A DNA stretch of 64,000 nt from Rhizopus sp. PT2906 (taxonomy: Eukaryota > Mucoromycota > Mucoromycetes > Mucorales > Rhizopodaceae), in NCBI GenBank assembly GCA_025529335.1, contig JAMYHX010000095.1:105320-169319 (forward strand). Direction: 5' to 3'. This document shows, in pieces, positions 11,476 to 23,900 of this stretch (position 1 is the first letter of the stretch; every line of letters begins with the position of its first letter). The notes beneath the pieces were generated by a model that was not told the DNA's origin, ran no database searches, and was given only the letters and a program-made list of their open reading frames with translations. The position numbers and the translations under genes are program-made.

Positions 11476-13052
11476 AGTTTTGTAGATAGAAATAAAATAT
11501 AAAAAAGACAAGGAAAAAAAAGTCTCAATTGCTTAAAATAAACTTTTGATTGGCTTGGCTCCTGCTTTTACAGGAGGTATAAAGCATAATTATAAACGTT
11601 AGCTTTATTTATATGTTATCATTGTGAATTCATAACGTTCCCAACAATGAGCTATACTAAAATCATTAGTACATAATAGAAAGATACAATCTGACTACGG
11701 CACTTAATTAATGCAATAACTTTTATGTAAAGAACGTGATTTGCTGAAAATCTCAAAATTGTTTCTCCGACTTCTCGATAGTTGAAGAGTATCATTTCAA
11801 CCCAGTCTTTCTTGAAAAGCATCTGTTCAATGATCCAGAAGCAGCAACGAAAGTGTCATATAATCATCATCAGTGGATTATATTCAAAAATGCAATCTGA
11901 CTTTTAAAATATCAGTTACTTTATTATTATGCATTAAGAAGCATATTGTTGTATTTACCCTATAAATACTTAATCATATATGATTACTCTACGAATGAAC
12001 AATACAAACAGACTGACCACAAAGTACTTTTATATAACGTACCATGCTCATACAAAATGATGTTGTTTGCAATAATGAACTCTTTCTTTCTTCTTGTCTT
12101 TAATATATTTTTAAATTTGATAGTACGCGATGGAGTGTTCCTAGAACCACGCATACTATTCATTGAATACCCAAACGAGCCATTAATAATATACCCTGAT
12201 GATAAGAAGGTAAAAATGGCATACTCTCTCTCTCTCTCTGAGCCACGCTTTACTTTACATATATATAATACACAGAACAAATCTTTTTTTTTTTTTAGGT
12301 TGAGATCTTTTTATGAGAAAATTACCTCTTTAGTGTCACAGTCTACAAATAATAAACTATGCTTAAAGGCTATGTCAATACCTGTATTCCGATAGTTTAA
12401 GCTAGAATTCATTATATTGATGAATGAATACAAGTAATACCTTTTGTATTAGAAATAAGCTTTTAAAAAGCTTCTCTTAACCAAAACGTCATGCTTATGT
12501 TTAAGGGAATATCAATGTGACTTTAAAGAAATATAGACACATTCTATATTTTACTACCTCTCTTTTGCGTTGTACACACATTGATAAACTATTCTACTTT
12601 TTTACTTACCATATATGGCTATCTCCAGGTTTTATCACCCCGGAAGCAGTTGAAAGCCAGCACACTCCTGATTTCGTCTGCTTTTGCTATGGTTACGAGT
12701 ATTGAGGCTTTTTTGCGATGGATATATTATAGTACTGAACTATTGTAAATGAATATCCTAACTATATGCTAAGGATACGCGTGCATGCCGTAGTTAATCT
12801 AATGATGTATGAACTAAGTGAATGAGCGTGCGAAATGGATAAAAGTAATCGTTGACATAAGATAAGTACCATATATGTGTGTACTACGAGAGAAATGGAT
12901 GATAAGATTCCATCCATTAACGCCATTGGTTGATACACTATTGCTCACATCCAACTATAGTAGCCTGCTGTTCCTTGAATTCCCGTTAGGTATAATATAA
13001 ATAATGAGATCTGCATTTACCTTTTTCTCTCTTTCTTTATATTTATCAAAGT
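11476..13052. other. Intergenic region, no supported gene
   Basis: An open frame at 11946-12395 encodes hydrophobic sequence with no domain. A possible intron (about 12211-12298, GTAAAA to poly-T then TTAG) would make a ~55-residue peptide, but support is thin. A CT microsatellite lies at about 12225-12239. The final ~60 bases are C/T-rich and probably promoter or leader for the next gene. Confidence 0.45.
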
Positions 13053-13472
13053 ATGAATGAAGCTATTACTTTCTTTTGCTTAACTCCTGAGCCAGATGAA
13101 CAGGATGACTATGACTACAAGCAGGATGACTATTCATGGATGGATGATAATGAGTGCCAAGAAAATACCTTTAATATTATACCACTTACACCAGAAGAAT
13201 CTACCATTGATGAAGATAATCATATACATACTACTTTCCAATTCTTCTTTAAAGAATTGGGCTACTTTACAGAAGAACCTGAGCCTATTGATCCTACTAT
13301 AGACTATGAAAAGGAAGCCCTGTTGATGAATCAAGTAAAAAATAGAAAAGTCCGACGGCGGCAGCACATGGATATAATATCAGCTTGCAACAACAACAGC
13401 AATAATAATAATAACAATGCTAATAGCAATCATAATTACTTCTTTCACGATAACCAACTTATCCTCGCTTAA
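13053..13472 (+). CDS. Small Asp/Asn-rich protein, unknown function
   Basis: A 139-residue single-exon frame with a C/T-rich leader just upstream (CTTTTTCTCTCTTTCTTT), supporting a real start. The protein is acidic (pI visibly low) with motifs such as LTPEPDEQDDYD and FNIIPLTPEES. It then has a basic patch KNRKVRRRQHMD and an Asn-rich run (NNNSNNNNNNANSN) near the C-terminus. No signal peptide or membrane segment is seen. I do not recognise a family. A short, largely disordered regulatory protein is the most that can be said. Confidence 0.55.
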   Translation: MNEAITFFCLTPEPDEQDDYDYKQDDYSWMDDNECQENTFNIIPLTPEESTIDEDNHIHTTFQFFFKELGYFTEEPEPIDPTIDYEKEALLMNQVKNRKVRRRQHMDIISACNNNSNNNNNNANSNHNYFFHDNQLILA

Positions 13473-13565
13473 TTTGTATATAGTACTTTCTTTATAGATA
13501 CCCATTTTATTCAAGAATAAAACAGTATATTATTTATTTGTTTACGGCCGTTGCCTTTTATGGAT

Positions 13566-16221
13566 TTAATAGTTTTCTTTTGCTGCTTTTGCAAGTGCCT
13601 CACCTGTCTTCTTAATAACACCAAGATGTACTATACGATCTCCTGCCATGGCAACAGGGTTCGAACTACGTCCGATGACCTTTTTTAAAGTTAGTTTCTA
13701 TTGATATAACGTCATTATAACAACTTACGATGCCAGTACAAGGTGCAAAGTACTCTTCAATGATATTTCCAAACATATTTTTAATCCTTGCAATGATTTC
13801 ACCTTTTCTTATCAGCCTATTTACTCCAGGGTACACTTCCAGTATACCTCCGTTTTTTGTATAGATCTATAGAAACCATTTGTTACATTTGCTGATCTTT
13901 TGCTGTACTACGTCTTACCCAAAAGCCTCTAGAACACAAGATAGTGTGACTAGGACCTAAATCATCTTCACTTGACTCCTCGTCCTTAAAGCTGTCTAGT
14001 ACATTCTTGAAGGGGAACATCTTGAAGTGATCCAAAATACGCATGATACCCATGAATGACCACTGCGTCAAGTAAGTACTTTCTCTTTTTTAGACACTTT
14101 ACTGTTATTTATTTACCTGTACATATCGATCTTGGAATGTTTGGGGATTTCCTATTTCAACAGTGATGGCCTTTATACCTCGTGCTGCTGCGGCTGATCT
14201 GAGCGTTCCATCTTGTCCTGAGTTATGCAGTATAATCTGCGGTTGCTGAAGACTTGCCATACTTGAGCCTATAGGATCATTCTACAGCTGATATCAGCAA
14301 GCAAGTTTATCTCTCTTTTTTAAATGCTTACCATATCCGCTCTGACATAATAGGAGTTGACTCGACCAAAGCTTGCAGTGTGCAAATCAACCATGTAGTT
14401 GAATTGTGATATAATCTTGCTCATCAAATGATAACAAAAAACCTGTGATGAATATCCATCTTCTTTACCAGGAAACTGCCGATTTAAATCACGTCCATCG
14501 GCAAACTCACGTTGAAACTTGAGATATCCCCATACATTTACGCAAGGTACGGCTACAAGTGTGCCTTTAAGCTGGTTTACATCAATCTGAGAGATGACTC
14601 TGTTTAAGAGTTAGCATGATGAATTGACTCGTATCTTTTTGTATATCTTACTTGTGGATACAGGGGACGCCATTCAGTTCATTTCCGTGCACGGCAGCTG
14701 TAAGACCAACAACAGGACTACGGTATATATTAGTCATCCTTTGTTTATATAACTTTTCTTTATTGACTTTTTACCCGTCTTCTTTGCCACGACATACGAT
14801 CACAGGAAGTTTGACCCACTCACTCAGACCCTGTGTCATGATCTTGATCCATGCTGTGCTTATAGTCGAAAATGGGAATTCATCTACTTCTAGCTTATCT
14901 CGTATGACAGGTGGAGGAACTTCGGTATCTTGATGTGAAAGGGCAAAAGGAGGAGGTTCGTATACGATACTAGGATCAAAAGATATGCCTGCAAGACTGT
15001 CACGTCGTGTTGGTAATGGTCTATTTGGAGGGGCCTCATCATTTAGAGAGAGTATTGAAAGTCTACGACTTTTTTCATCCTTTTCTGGTTTTTCTTCTTC
15101 ATTATTCGGCGGTTGTTCGTTCAATGATACCAGCAAGCTTGGTCGACGATTGATTGGTCGTCGCTGACTTGGTACGATGCCTTCCTGATTTATGGGAGAT
15201 AGATCGGGCTGTCTTTGAAGCACGCCACCGAATGTCTTGCCTTCCTCGATTTGAATAATCACCACCGTTGCCTCTATAAAAGAGATAATATTTGAGAAAT
15301 GCATTCTCGTCTGAAATCATTTATTATTACCTATTCCACTTTGACCTGCTTGAAAGTATTCATTGGTAGCATTTAATAAGATGCTGGTCGGAGATGCATC
15401 TTCATCGCGTTCTATCATCAAGGCCTCGCCTGCCTTCATATCAAAGCTCTGCCCATGCGCATGATTCTCGTCCAACAGGGCATTTACATACCCATCGACA
15501 ACATAAACCAGGACAAATGCGCCAAACAACATATTTTTACCAGAGTCAACGTCACCTTGAAGATCTGTTTCGTATGAACCAATCTTTTCAATACGAATCT
15601 GTGCCTTTCCAGAATCCCTTTTCAGCATAAACTGAAGCGTTTGAATAGGAGGATTACTCAGTTTACAGGATGTGGTTCTAATAAAATAGTTAGCTTTTGA
15701 GTTCATTAACGAATGAGATTTATGTTACTTTTCTCCTTGCCAGCTGTAAGGGAATAGACTATGCACCTTTGTCACTGTTTCACCATGGCTGATTGAAAAT
15801 GATGCCTTTTCATTTTCTGTAGGCATAATAATCATTGTACTATAAGATGGGTGAGTATTATCATGTATATATATATATATTTTTACATATTTATAGTTAC
15901 CACTCATAGCCAGGGAATAAGGAAAAGTTGCAATCACCTTGTATTTTATTCACACTAAGACGCCAAAAGAAGTCATCCTGTTTGAAATCCTTATCTGGAG
16001 GATAAATGGCTATTTCGTCTGTAGTTCCTAAACCATTCTTCCAAGTTTGTGATATATAATCACGACTTGTAGAAATGTGTGTTAATTATTCAGGTATGTT
16101 CCTCTTTATTAGAATATATTTACCTTGGTTTTAAGCATTTGGCCTGAATGATACTAGGATCAGGGGATTCTGATTGAAAGATTGGTCCGTTTCTGGGAGA
16201 TAATAAAGGTGACTCTACCAT
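13566..16221 (-). CDS. Fusion of HutD-like bicupin and M14 succinylglutamate desuccinylase/aspartoacylase-type deacylase
   Basis: About 740 residues in roughly nine exons. Residues ~40-245 match the HutD/Ves family: TWKNGLGTTDEIAIYP, FFWRLSVNKI, NFSLFPGYE, then GETVTKVHSLFPYSW and late cupin strands. After a Ser/Pro/Arg-rich linker (~255-365) comes an AstE/aspartoacylase-type zinc domain with HGNE (His417, Glu420), DLHTA (His502), a DGRDLNRQFPG loop and the catalytic-type VEIGNP. It ends with a beta-rich C-terminal domain (GIVIGRSSNPVAMAGDRIVHLG). HutD proteins are linked to histidine degradation, where formylglutamate is an intermediate. M14 deacylases remove acyl groups from amino acids. 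I infer an N-acyl amino acid hydrolase with a ligand-sensing domain; the substrate is unproven. Frames join in phase across every inferred intron, including 15305-15316/15707-15720, so the two halves appear to be one transcript. Confidence 0.8.
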
Positions 16222-16369
16222 TATTTATATATATATAAAAAAAAGAAGCGGGTGGGAGAGAAAAAGAGAAAAAAAGGAAAATAAATTTATTAAGAGCTGC
16301 ATTAAATATTTTTTTTCTTATCAACACCGAATGCTTTTTTACTCACATTATCCATCATTATGCTGTCAT

Positions 16370-17886
16370 TCATGTTGTTGTTGCTTTGGTAACAAATGTT
16401 CCACCCAATGGAAGAACATCAAACTCTTTTTGATCTAACCCTCTTTCTTTCATGGCTGCTTCTAATCTTTTGGGTGGCTCGTATATATGTTCATCCGTTA
16501 ATACAAATGTGCCCCAATGAATACCTATCTGAAAGATGACCAATTAGTTTACTCAGGATCGTTATAGCGTGTGACTTACTGAATGTTTGCTTCGAATATC
16601 TTGATGAAGTCTAACTGCATCTTCTGGACAGCAATGACAAGGTGACATGAACCAGCGTGGCGAATATGCTCCAATCGGAATGAATGCTAAATCAAACCCA
16701 TTAAACTTTTCGCCAATTTCTATTGAAAAGGTCGTGTGAGTATGCATTCATGATGATATCTCCTTTTTTTCATGTGTCTAACCTTTGAAAGCAGGGCAAA
16801 AGGGAAGCGTATCCAAGTACTTGGTGTCATACTCTTGGTCTGGAGTAACACTTTCAGGAAGGGAGCGATATCCTGTATCACTAGTAATGTTCAGTATCAT
16901 CATATGCTCCCCTTTTTTTTTTTGGTTGAATTTACCCTCCAAAGAACACCTTTCCCTTCACTGTATTTTCATCTACTAATCCTTCAAGACACCAAGAAGC
17001 CCAAAGTGTCTTATTTCGATCAAATAACCCTCTTCCACTGAAGTGCTGACAAGGGGTACACGTCAATCGGACCTGTGCAGTAACTTGACCATTTGCATGC
17101 TTTTGAAGTACAGATGTATCCCACCAATCAAGCTCAATGACACGCTCGTGACCGTGTCTATCAAGAGGTTTATCAAGGTTAAACCACTGCTTGTTTCCTA
17201 GAGGAACGTAAAACTTGCAGTCGGGGTTCAGTCGGCTGACTTCATCAATCGTATGTTCGTCAAGGTGATCATAGCTATATTCATATGCATTAATGTCAAT
17301 TGTGTAACACCAACAAAAAGGGAAATGGGGTGTATTTACTGATTATGTGAGATGACAATAGCATCAATAGGTGGTAGATCTTTTAACTGACATGGTGGTT
17401 CTGAATACCGTTTTGGACCCATAAACTGAACGGGTGAGCATCTATACATACTTTAGTATACTCTTTTTGTACGATAGCGATAGTTTACCTTTGAGAAAAG
17501 ATGGGATCTAAAAGTATGTTGAATCCATTCAGTTGAACGAGTATACATGCGCTATTGGATATGAGTTTCTCTGTATCTTATAGTTATATCCTTAATACTT
17601 ACTGTCCCAGCCAAGTTGCGGTGATCACATCCTTTTTTTCATTTTTTAATGCACTCCAGTCAATTTCGACAGGCTTGGGCCTGTCCTGTATACTGACTCC
17701 TTTCAGAGGTCTTTCTCGTTCAGCAGAGTATATCATTCGGGCAGCAGCCGCGAATCCATAACTGGTAAACGACGGCCAAGGGTTTTTAAATCCATTACCA
17801 TCATGATGGTCTTTTCCTTGGGCATAAGCAGTTGACATGGGTAGAGCACTCACTGCAAAAAGGGTAGTTGCTACTCTTCGAAACAT
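16370..17886 (-). CDS. NAPE-PLD-like metallo-beta-lactamase-fold phospholipase
   Basis: The N-terminus ([22 protein letters not shown]) looks like a signal or mitochondrial presequence. The body matches the N-acyl-phosphatidylethanolamine-hydrolysing phospholipase D family (yeast Fmp30): [37 protein letters not shown], the zinc motif ISHNHYDHLD (HxHxDH), [31 protein letters not shown], and [14 protein letters not shown]. The C-terminus IGIHWGTF...PLGGTFV closes the fold. The family hydrolyses N-acyl-phosphatidylethanolamines to N-acylethanolamines and phosphatidic acid; this is expected but not shown here. About six short introns, for example where TWLG joins HACILV after 17602. The gap to the upstream METTL4-like gene is about 500 bp on the same strand. 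Confidence 0.88.
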
Positions 17887-18383
17887 GTGAGAAAGAAAAG
17901 TAAAGGCACTTTTGCCAAATTATCTATAATTTCATAATCAGTCTATTACTACTACAGTTTTTCCGTAGTCCGAATATGCGCCTCTAAATACTACCAAAAT
18001 AGTAAAAACTCTCGTCCAAAGAGGAGATGGAATGACGAATACATTTTTCCTGGAAAGTAAAATTGTATCGGTTTCTAAAAAACGGATAACCTTTTCGCGG
18101 ATCTTTCGGCGCCATCCCAGGAGTAACTGCTTGTGTTGGAGCACGGTACTCATCAGGGTGTACAGCTTCACTCCTTTTTAAAAAAAGTTTGGCGATTTAT
18201 TACAAACGAAAGATAAAGATGTCAACCGCTCAAAGAATAAAAGTGTTTAAGGTTTATCAAAAAGAGATTTATTACAAAGGTTATCTTGTAATGAAAAGAC
18301 TAGGAAGAAAGAGTCTTGTCTAGTTTTTTACCCTTGACATCTTTTCTTCATGCTATCACATTTTGCATATTAACCCTTTCTAT
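17887..18383. other. Intergenic region between same-strand genes
   Basis: It holds the promoter of the NAPE-PLD-like gene. A minus-strand ATG at 18153 opens a short frame to about 17938 that could encode a ~70-residue peptide with basic residues. No homologue is recognised and splice variants give different tails, so it is not called. TTCAAGACG at 18384 is the end of the METTL4-like gene. Confidence 0.4.
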
Positions 18384-19662
18384 TCAAGACGCTTTCTTTT
18401 CAAAATATTCCGTGTGTTGAAACTTTAGACATTCATTTCCCCAACTGATCCATCCAGGTGTCAAGCAGCGAGCAAACATCTCTACACAAACAGGTCTATC
18501 CTTATTTTTCAAATAAGGCAAAATGACATCTATAATCACATGAATTACAAGTTATTGTATAAAGCGAATAATCAATACCTTGTAATGGCGGCTTTCTTGA
18601 ATGCCTAAGACTGGGGACGCTGACGATAACATGTCTTGAAGGTAAATCACTTGTCTTTTGACGATGACCAATGATCAGTTGTTCGTATGGTTTCTTATGA
18701 CTAGAATCAAGTGGAAAAATGCATTGACCTTCTGTTGTTACTTTCAGCCAGACCCATTCCGCTTTACATTCAAGTTCCCAAGCAGGAAAGAGTTTGTGGA
18801 TAATAAACTTTCTAAATTTGGGTTTATTTGTAACCCACACGGCTACTACACTATTCACATTTATCATGTCCTTCATTGGAATGGTAAATAGATCATAGAT
18901 ATCCTGTGTTTCGTACTTGGATGATCTATGAACTTTTTGCGTGTAATGTACTCATAAGTAACTGTAGAATGCCTTGTGTATGTTTTATTACCACTTTTGT
19001 TTGGCCATGGTGGGTCTATGACAATCAAGTCGGCACCACCTAATGAGGATACTAATGAATGTAGGGGGTATTAGCTATACCTCGTCTTCATTTGCATCCT
19101 ATTTACCATAATCGCTCAATTGTTGTAAACTACCATCTGTCATGGATCCCATGATAAATGATGACCTTGGGGGTATCAAATACTTGGCAGACGGCGTAAT
19201 TTCAATTTGCTTTAATCGTTGCGCCGAATTAATGCAAATCTTATTAAACACTGAAAATATGTCCAAGTCTCTATAAGCTGCGTCATCATCGCCTTCCTCG
19301 GGTAGTTCTATTCTTTCATCATGTTGTGAGGTAAATCTATTATGAGCTGACTCCACCATGCTTTGGATGCTTGGGAAATCGATTTCATTTTTGATTTCCT
19401 TTGATTTAGTTGACTTTTGTTCACGTTTTGGCCAGACTGCTTGTAGCTTATCTATGCAGTTTGTCAACAATGGCCTCAGTTCTTCGTGGCGCTTTTCAGT
19501 CTCGACGTCAGTGATACTTGGTGATTTTCTTTGTTTTTTCTTTGGGGTGCCTTGACGTTCCTGAAAGTAAGGTTCAAACACGTTGAATTCACCTGAAATG
19601 AGAGTATACGGGTTCATGTCTTTAGAAAAGCATTGTTCAGCATCAATAATGTCGAATGACAT
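18384..19662 (-). CDS. METTL4-type MT-A70 adenine methyltransferase
   Basis: About 370 residues. The catalytic motif is intact: GADLIVIDPPWPNKS (DPPW). It is followed by IYDLFTIPM, VVAVWVTNKPKFRKFI, LFPAWELECKAEWVWLKVT, the diagnostic FPLDSSHKKPYEQLIIGH, and a C-terminus EMFARCLTPGWISWGNECLKFQH, all as in METTL4 proteins. The N-terminal ~185 residues are less conserved, with a basic patch PKKKQRKS that could be a nuclear signal. In other organisms METTL4 methylates adenine N6 in DNA or in snRNA cap-adjacent Am. Early-diverging fungi are known for abundant N6-methyladenine in DNA, which makes this enzyme notable. Introns are small; one (about 18900-18950) begins GTACAT and restores SVTYE to DIYDLF in phase. 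Confidence 0.85.
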
Positions 19663-19758
19663 AACAATAAAAAAAAAAGTAAGTAGAATTCAATTTTCAA
19701 TATCAGCCCTTGTCCTGCCCCTTCCTTCTTCTTTTTTTTTTTTTTTGTCAAATTCGCA

Positions 19759-20228
19759 ATGGGATTGTTTTCTTGGTTTCAAAAGGAAAACACTCCATCG
19801 ACTCAAGGCTTAGACGAGATTCCACAAAAGACAGAGTGTTATCACATTGTATGGCTTTGGATATGTTATTGTGTATCATAAGTTGACCTTTGGAATAGGA
19901 AGGATTTTTGAATTGTGTATACTTTTCGAACGCAGTTGAAGCAGGTGATAGGTTAACAGCAAAATATCCCAATATTAAAGTGGATGTAAGTGCATATATA
20001 AAGCAACAGTGGTCAGAACGTGCACGAGAACTGCAACAGGTAAAAGAATAGAAAGAAATAAGATGAAACGACTGCTGATGTATCCATTAGGAATTCAAAA
20101 CAGCACAATCTACATCACCATTTATTTATGAAGGATGTGATAGCGACCAATTAAAGTTGATAGGTGGATATACTGATTTTGCAAAAAAGATAAAAAGCGC
20201 GTATAAAATGAATGTGCCTTTGGATTGA
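19759..20228 (+). CDS. Small protein of unknown function (three exons)
   Basis: The ATG at 19759 follows a long T/C tract. Predicted protein of about 110 residues: MGLFSWFQKEN..., then an exon with EGFLNCVYFSNAVEAGDR and KYPNIKVDVSAYIKQQW, and after an intron (about 20041-20090) FIYEGCDSDQLKLIGGYTDF, ending at the TGA at 20226-20228. The first intron (about 19840-19895) is placed because it restores frame at a TAG acceptor. No family is recognised. The MGLFSWF start and paired Cys resemble small mitochondrial assembly factors in style only. It is divergent from the METTL4-like gene; the two ATGs are 97 bp apart. Confidence 0.5.
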
Positions 20229-20994
20229 AATGGAGAATCAAAACGGATTAAGCCACCCAAATGAATGTATAAAATGACAGCAGTGAAAAAAAAATTTTTT
20301 TACTGCTTCTTTCTCTCTTTATAAGAAAAAAAAAATGGGTAAGTTCATTTAAAAGAAAGGTGTATATTCGAAGGATGCATAACCTCTTTGGCCTAATCTT
20401 TTGTGTGGCTTACAAAAATACTGATTTAATGAGCCTGACGAATAATACACCTTTTATTTCTATATATGATTATAATGTTTATTAACTACTTATTTTCTAG
20501 GTCTGAACTTTTCTTTTCTCGGTTAATACGCGAAGAAGAAGAAAATAACCCATTTTTATTGAATGTGTATTATAAAATAAAGATTTATTTAATACAAAAT
20601 TACCTTTTTTTTTTTTTTTTTTTTATCATGTCAAAGAGCCTATCATACAAAGTTTATTTGTACTTAGTTGATACATGTAAACTAATGGCGTGTAATGATG
20701 TCTATTGCATGTTCATAAACAAATGGTTCAATAATATCAAATAAACAATAAATGTATGACAAATTGTAAAAGTTACGATACATTTTTTAAATATTTTTGA
20801 GTTCTTAAGGCTGGACTCTATCATGCCTTGTCATTTTGTTCTTCTCAAACAGAATAGAGTTCAAGTTCCGCACTTATCTGTCTGCGTGTGTGACGCGAGC
20901 TCTATGACAAAAACATGCAGCTGATCGTGAGAGAGAAAGAAATAAAGGAGCCTATCGTATTTTGCCTTCTTTTTTCTTTTTTAATTTCATAAAA
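20229..20994. other. Intergenic region upstream of the lysine-degradation gene
   Basis: No gene is called. At about 20334 an ATGG followed by a good donor (GTAAGTTC) and an acceptor near 20500 would give only a ten-residue peptide. A T(16)-plus run lies at about 20607-20624. The C/T tract at about 20965-20985 precedes the ATG at 20995. Confidence 0.45.
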
Positions 20995-23900
20995 ATGTTA
21001 CTGAATTTAATTAAAGGAAATCACAAGTTCATCCATAGACGGCACTATGCCACTATTGGTATTAGAAGAGAAGATAAAAGTCGCTGGGAACGACGCACTC
21101 CTTTGACACCAGATCACGTCAAGAAATTGATTCAAGAGACAGGCACTCAAGTCTATGTTCAGCCCAGTACAAAGAGAATCTTTCCAATCGAGAGTTATGA
21201 AAAGGTAAGTTCATGTGTGTATACGTGGTAGCAACGCAAAATGACTGATCTGGTTGCTAGGCTGGTGCTATAGTAACCGAAGATCTGTCAAAGGCAGATG
21301 TCATCCTTGGTATCAAAGAAGTGCCCCAGGAATCGCTTTTGCCAGACAAGACCTATCTCTTCTTTTCCCACACTCATAAAGGGAACGAAAAAAACATGCC
21401 AATGCTTCAAACCATACTTGACAAGGTAACTGAGTTGTACAAAACTTTACTTGTTTTTCTCACCCTCTCGTGGGAATAGAGGATACGCTTAATGGACTAC
21501 GAGTTAATGACAGACGAAAAAGGAAGGAGATTGGTTGCCTTTGGTAAATTCGCTGGTAATGCAGGCATGATTGATATTCTGCATGGAATGGGCCATCGAT
21601 TCCTTGGGTTAGGCTATAGCACTCCGTTTATGGTAAAGAAAAGGAAAAAAACAAATATATTTAAAAGTAACTCTAATTAAATTATGACAGTATACATCAA
21701 TGGCACATGCTTACCCTACCTTAAACGAGGCTAGATTAGCGCTTTCTAGAGTTGCCGACATGATTGAACGAAATGGAACACCTAAAGACTTTGGTCCTCT
21801 AGTCTATACATTTACAGGAGGTGGCAATGTAGCTCAGGTAAGGGGAAATAACAGTGAGCAAGGAAATGCGAATGGGCTAACGTGTAAAAAGGGTGCCATG
21901 GAAATATTCAAAGAGCTGCCACATGAATTTGTACCAGCACAAGATTTAGAAAAAATTGTTAATGATAAAAGTAAGGTTATATTTACCTTGATTGTATTCG
22001 AGCTAACCTCTACATTTTTTAGATCCAAACTTAAACAAGCTTTATGCGGCTCAACTAGACGTCACGGATTACATTGTGACAAAGGATGGAAATAGACCTT
22101 TAGAATCCCATGATGAGTACATTCGTCATCCCGAAAAATACCATTCGAATTTTCACCAGAAGGTAGTATAGTAATACTACAGGCAACAAACAACTCATGC
22201 TGTTCTTTAGATCGCGCCTTATACTAACTGTGTTATCACAGGCGCGTACTGGGATAAGCGATATCCAAGAACGTTAACTAATGATCAACTGAGAGAGATA
22301 GAGTTATTAAAACAAAAGGGTGTCATCAACAAGGGAAAGATGATGAGTTTGGCAGATATCGTTTGTGATATTAGGGTAGGTTTATTTTGTTGTCAGTTTT
22401 TTATGAAAGGACTAACATCTAAAAAGGGTGCATTTGAATGCTTATCACACTCTACCAACGTAGATGATGGCTTCTTTTACTATGACGCTCTCAAGAATGA
22501 GGAGCATAAAAAGTATGTCTTTCATATTGTATAATAAAAGCTACTAACCTGTCTTGCTTAGTCCTGAGGGAAACGGTATCCAGGTCATGGGTATTGACAT
22601 CTTGCCAGCAGAACTGCCTGTTGAGAGTAGCCAGCATTTTAGTGAAAAGCTGTATCCCTTTATCAAGGAAATGGCTACTCAGCCTGGTCAATCGCCTTTA
22701 CTGCGTCACTCAGTGATTGCAGAAGATGGAAAGTTAACTGAGGCGCACCAGGGCTTAAAAAGCTATCTGTCAACCACGCAGAAGGGACCTAAAAAGACTG
22801 TTCTTTTGCTAGGCTCAGGCATGGTCGCCGCTCCTTTAGTGGAGCATTTGGCCAGAAGATCTGATGTGAATATTGTTGTTGGTACGTTGCTTTGTCGTCA
22901 AATACATAGGGCCAATCTAAAGTCTTTATAGCTAGCAATGTTGCTGAGGAGGCCAAAGCTCTTGTTTCAAAGTTTTCGAATGCAGAATCTGTTCCTCTAG
23001 ATATCTCGGATCGACAGAATCTTTCTGCTCTAGTCGGTAAAGCAGATGTTGTTGTGAGGTAAATACACACAATTTTAAACAGCATGTACTGAATTCGTAC
23101 GATTAGCTTTGTTCCCGCTTTTCTGCATACACAAGTAGCCAATGTATGTATTGAACAAAGAAAGGACATGGTCACGGCCAGCTACGTTTCCCCAGAGATG
23201 CAAGGCTTAAACGAAAAGTAAGAAATGAACAAGTATGACTACAGGTTCGCTTATTCACGTCAACATAGAGCACAAAAGGCGGGTGTCTTGATTATGAATG
23301 AAGTTGGTTTGGATCCTGGTATTGACCACATGTCTGCTATGAAGATCATTGATGAAGCCAAAAGAAAAGGAAGCAAGGTAAGACTATGAAGCACTTGAGT
23401 AATTAATTAATAACGTCTTTCTTTCCAGATTCGATCCTTCATTTCCTGGTGTGGTGGATTACCTGCCCCCGAAGCATCCAATGTTCCATTTGGTTACAAG
23501 TTTAGCTGGTCCCCCCGTGGTGTACTTACTGCGAGTGGAAATGACGCGATCTACTGGAACAACAAAAAGGTAAGACAAATAAAGGGCCTCATTTTTAGTG
23601 TTACTAAATCGGATAAAAGGAGCATATCATTTCAGGAGATAATTTATTAAAACAGCATTTCCCAGTCGTACGTACCCCTTTTGCTGGGTTCGTATTTGAA
23701 GGATTAGCCAATAGAAATTCCCTTGGCTATGCAGACGTCTACGGCTTAGGTCCGTTGTCCGATATGGATACAATGTTTAGAGGCACTCTTCGTTACCAGG
23801 TAAGACAATCGGGTGATACTCAACAGTAGAGACTCACGTTTTATCATAGGGATACTCTGACTTGCTTTACGCCTTCCGCCAATTGGGTTTCTTGGAAACT

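Noticed and set aside
11946..12395. Hydrophobic frame with a CT microsatellite
   Set aside because: No domain and no conserved pattern. The possible small spliced peptide is too weak to call.
17938..18171. Basic peptide frame between two minus-strand genes
   Set aside because: The apparent start is not ATG; from the real ATG at 18153 different splice choices give unrelated tails and no family is recognised.
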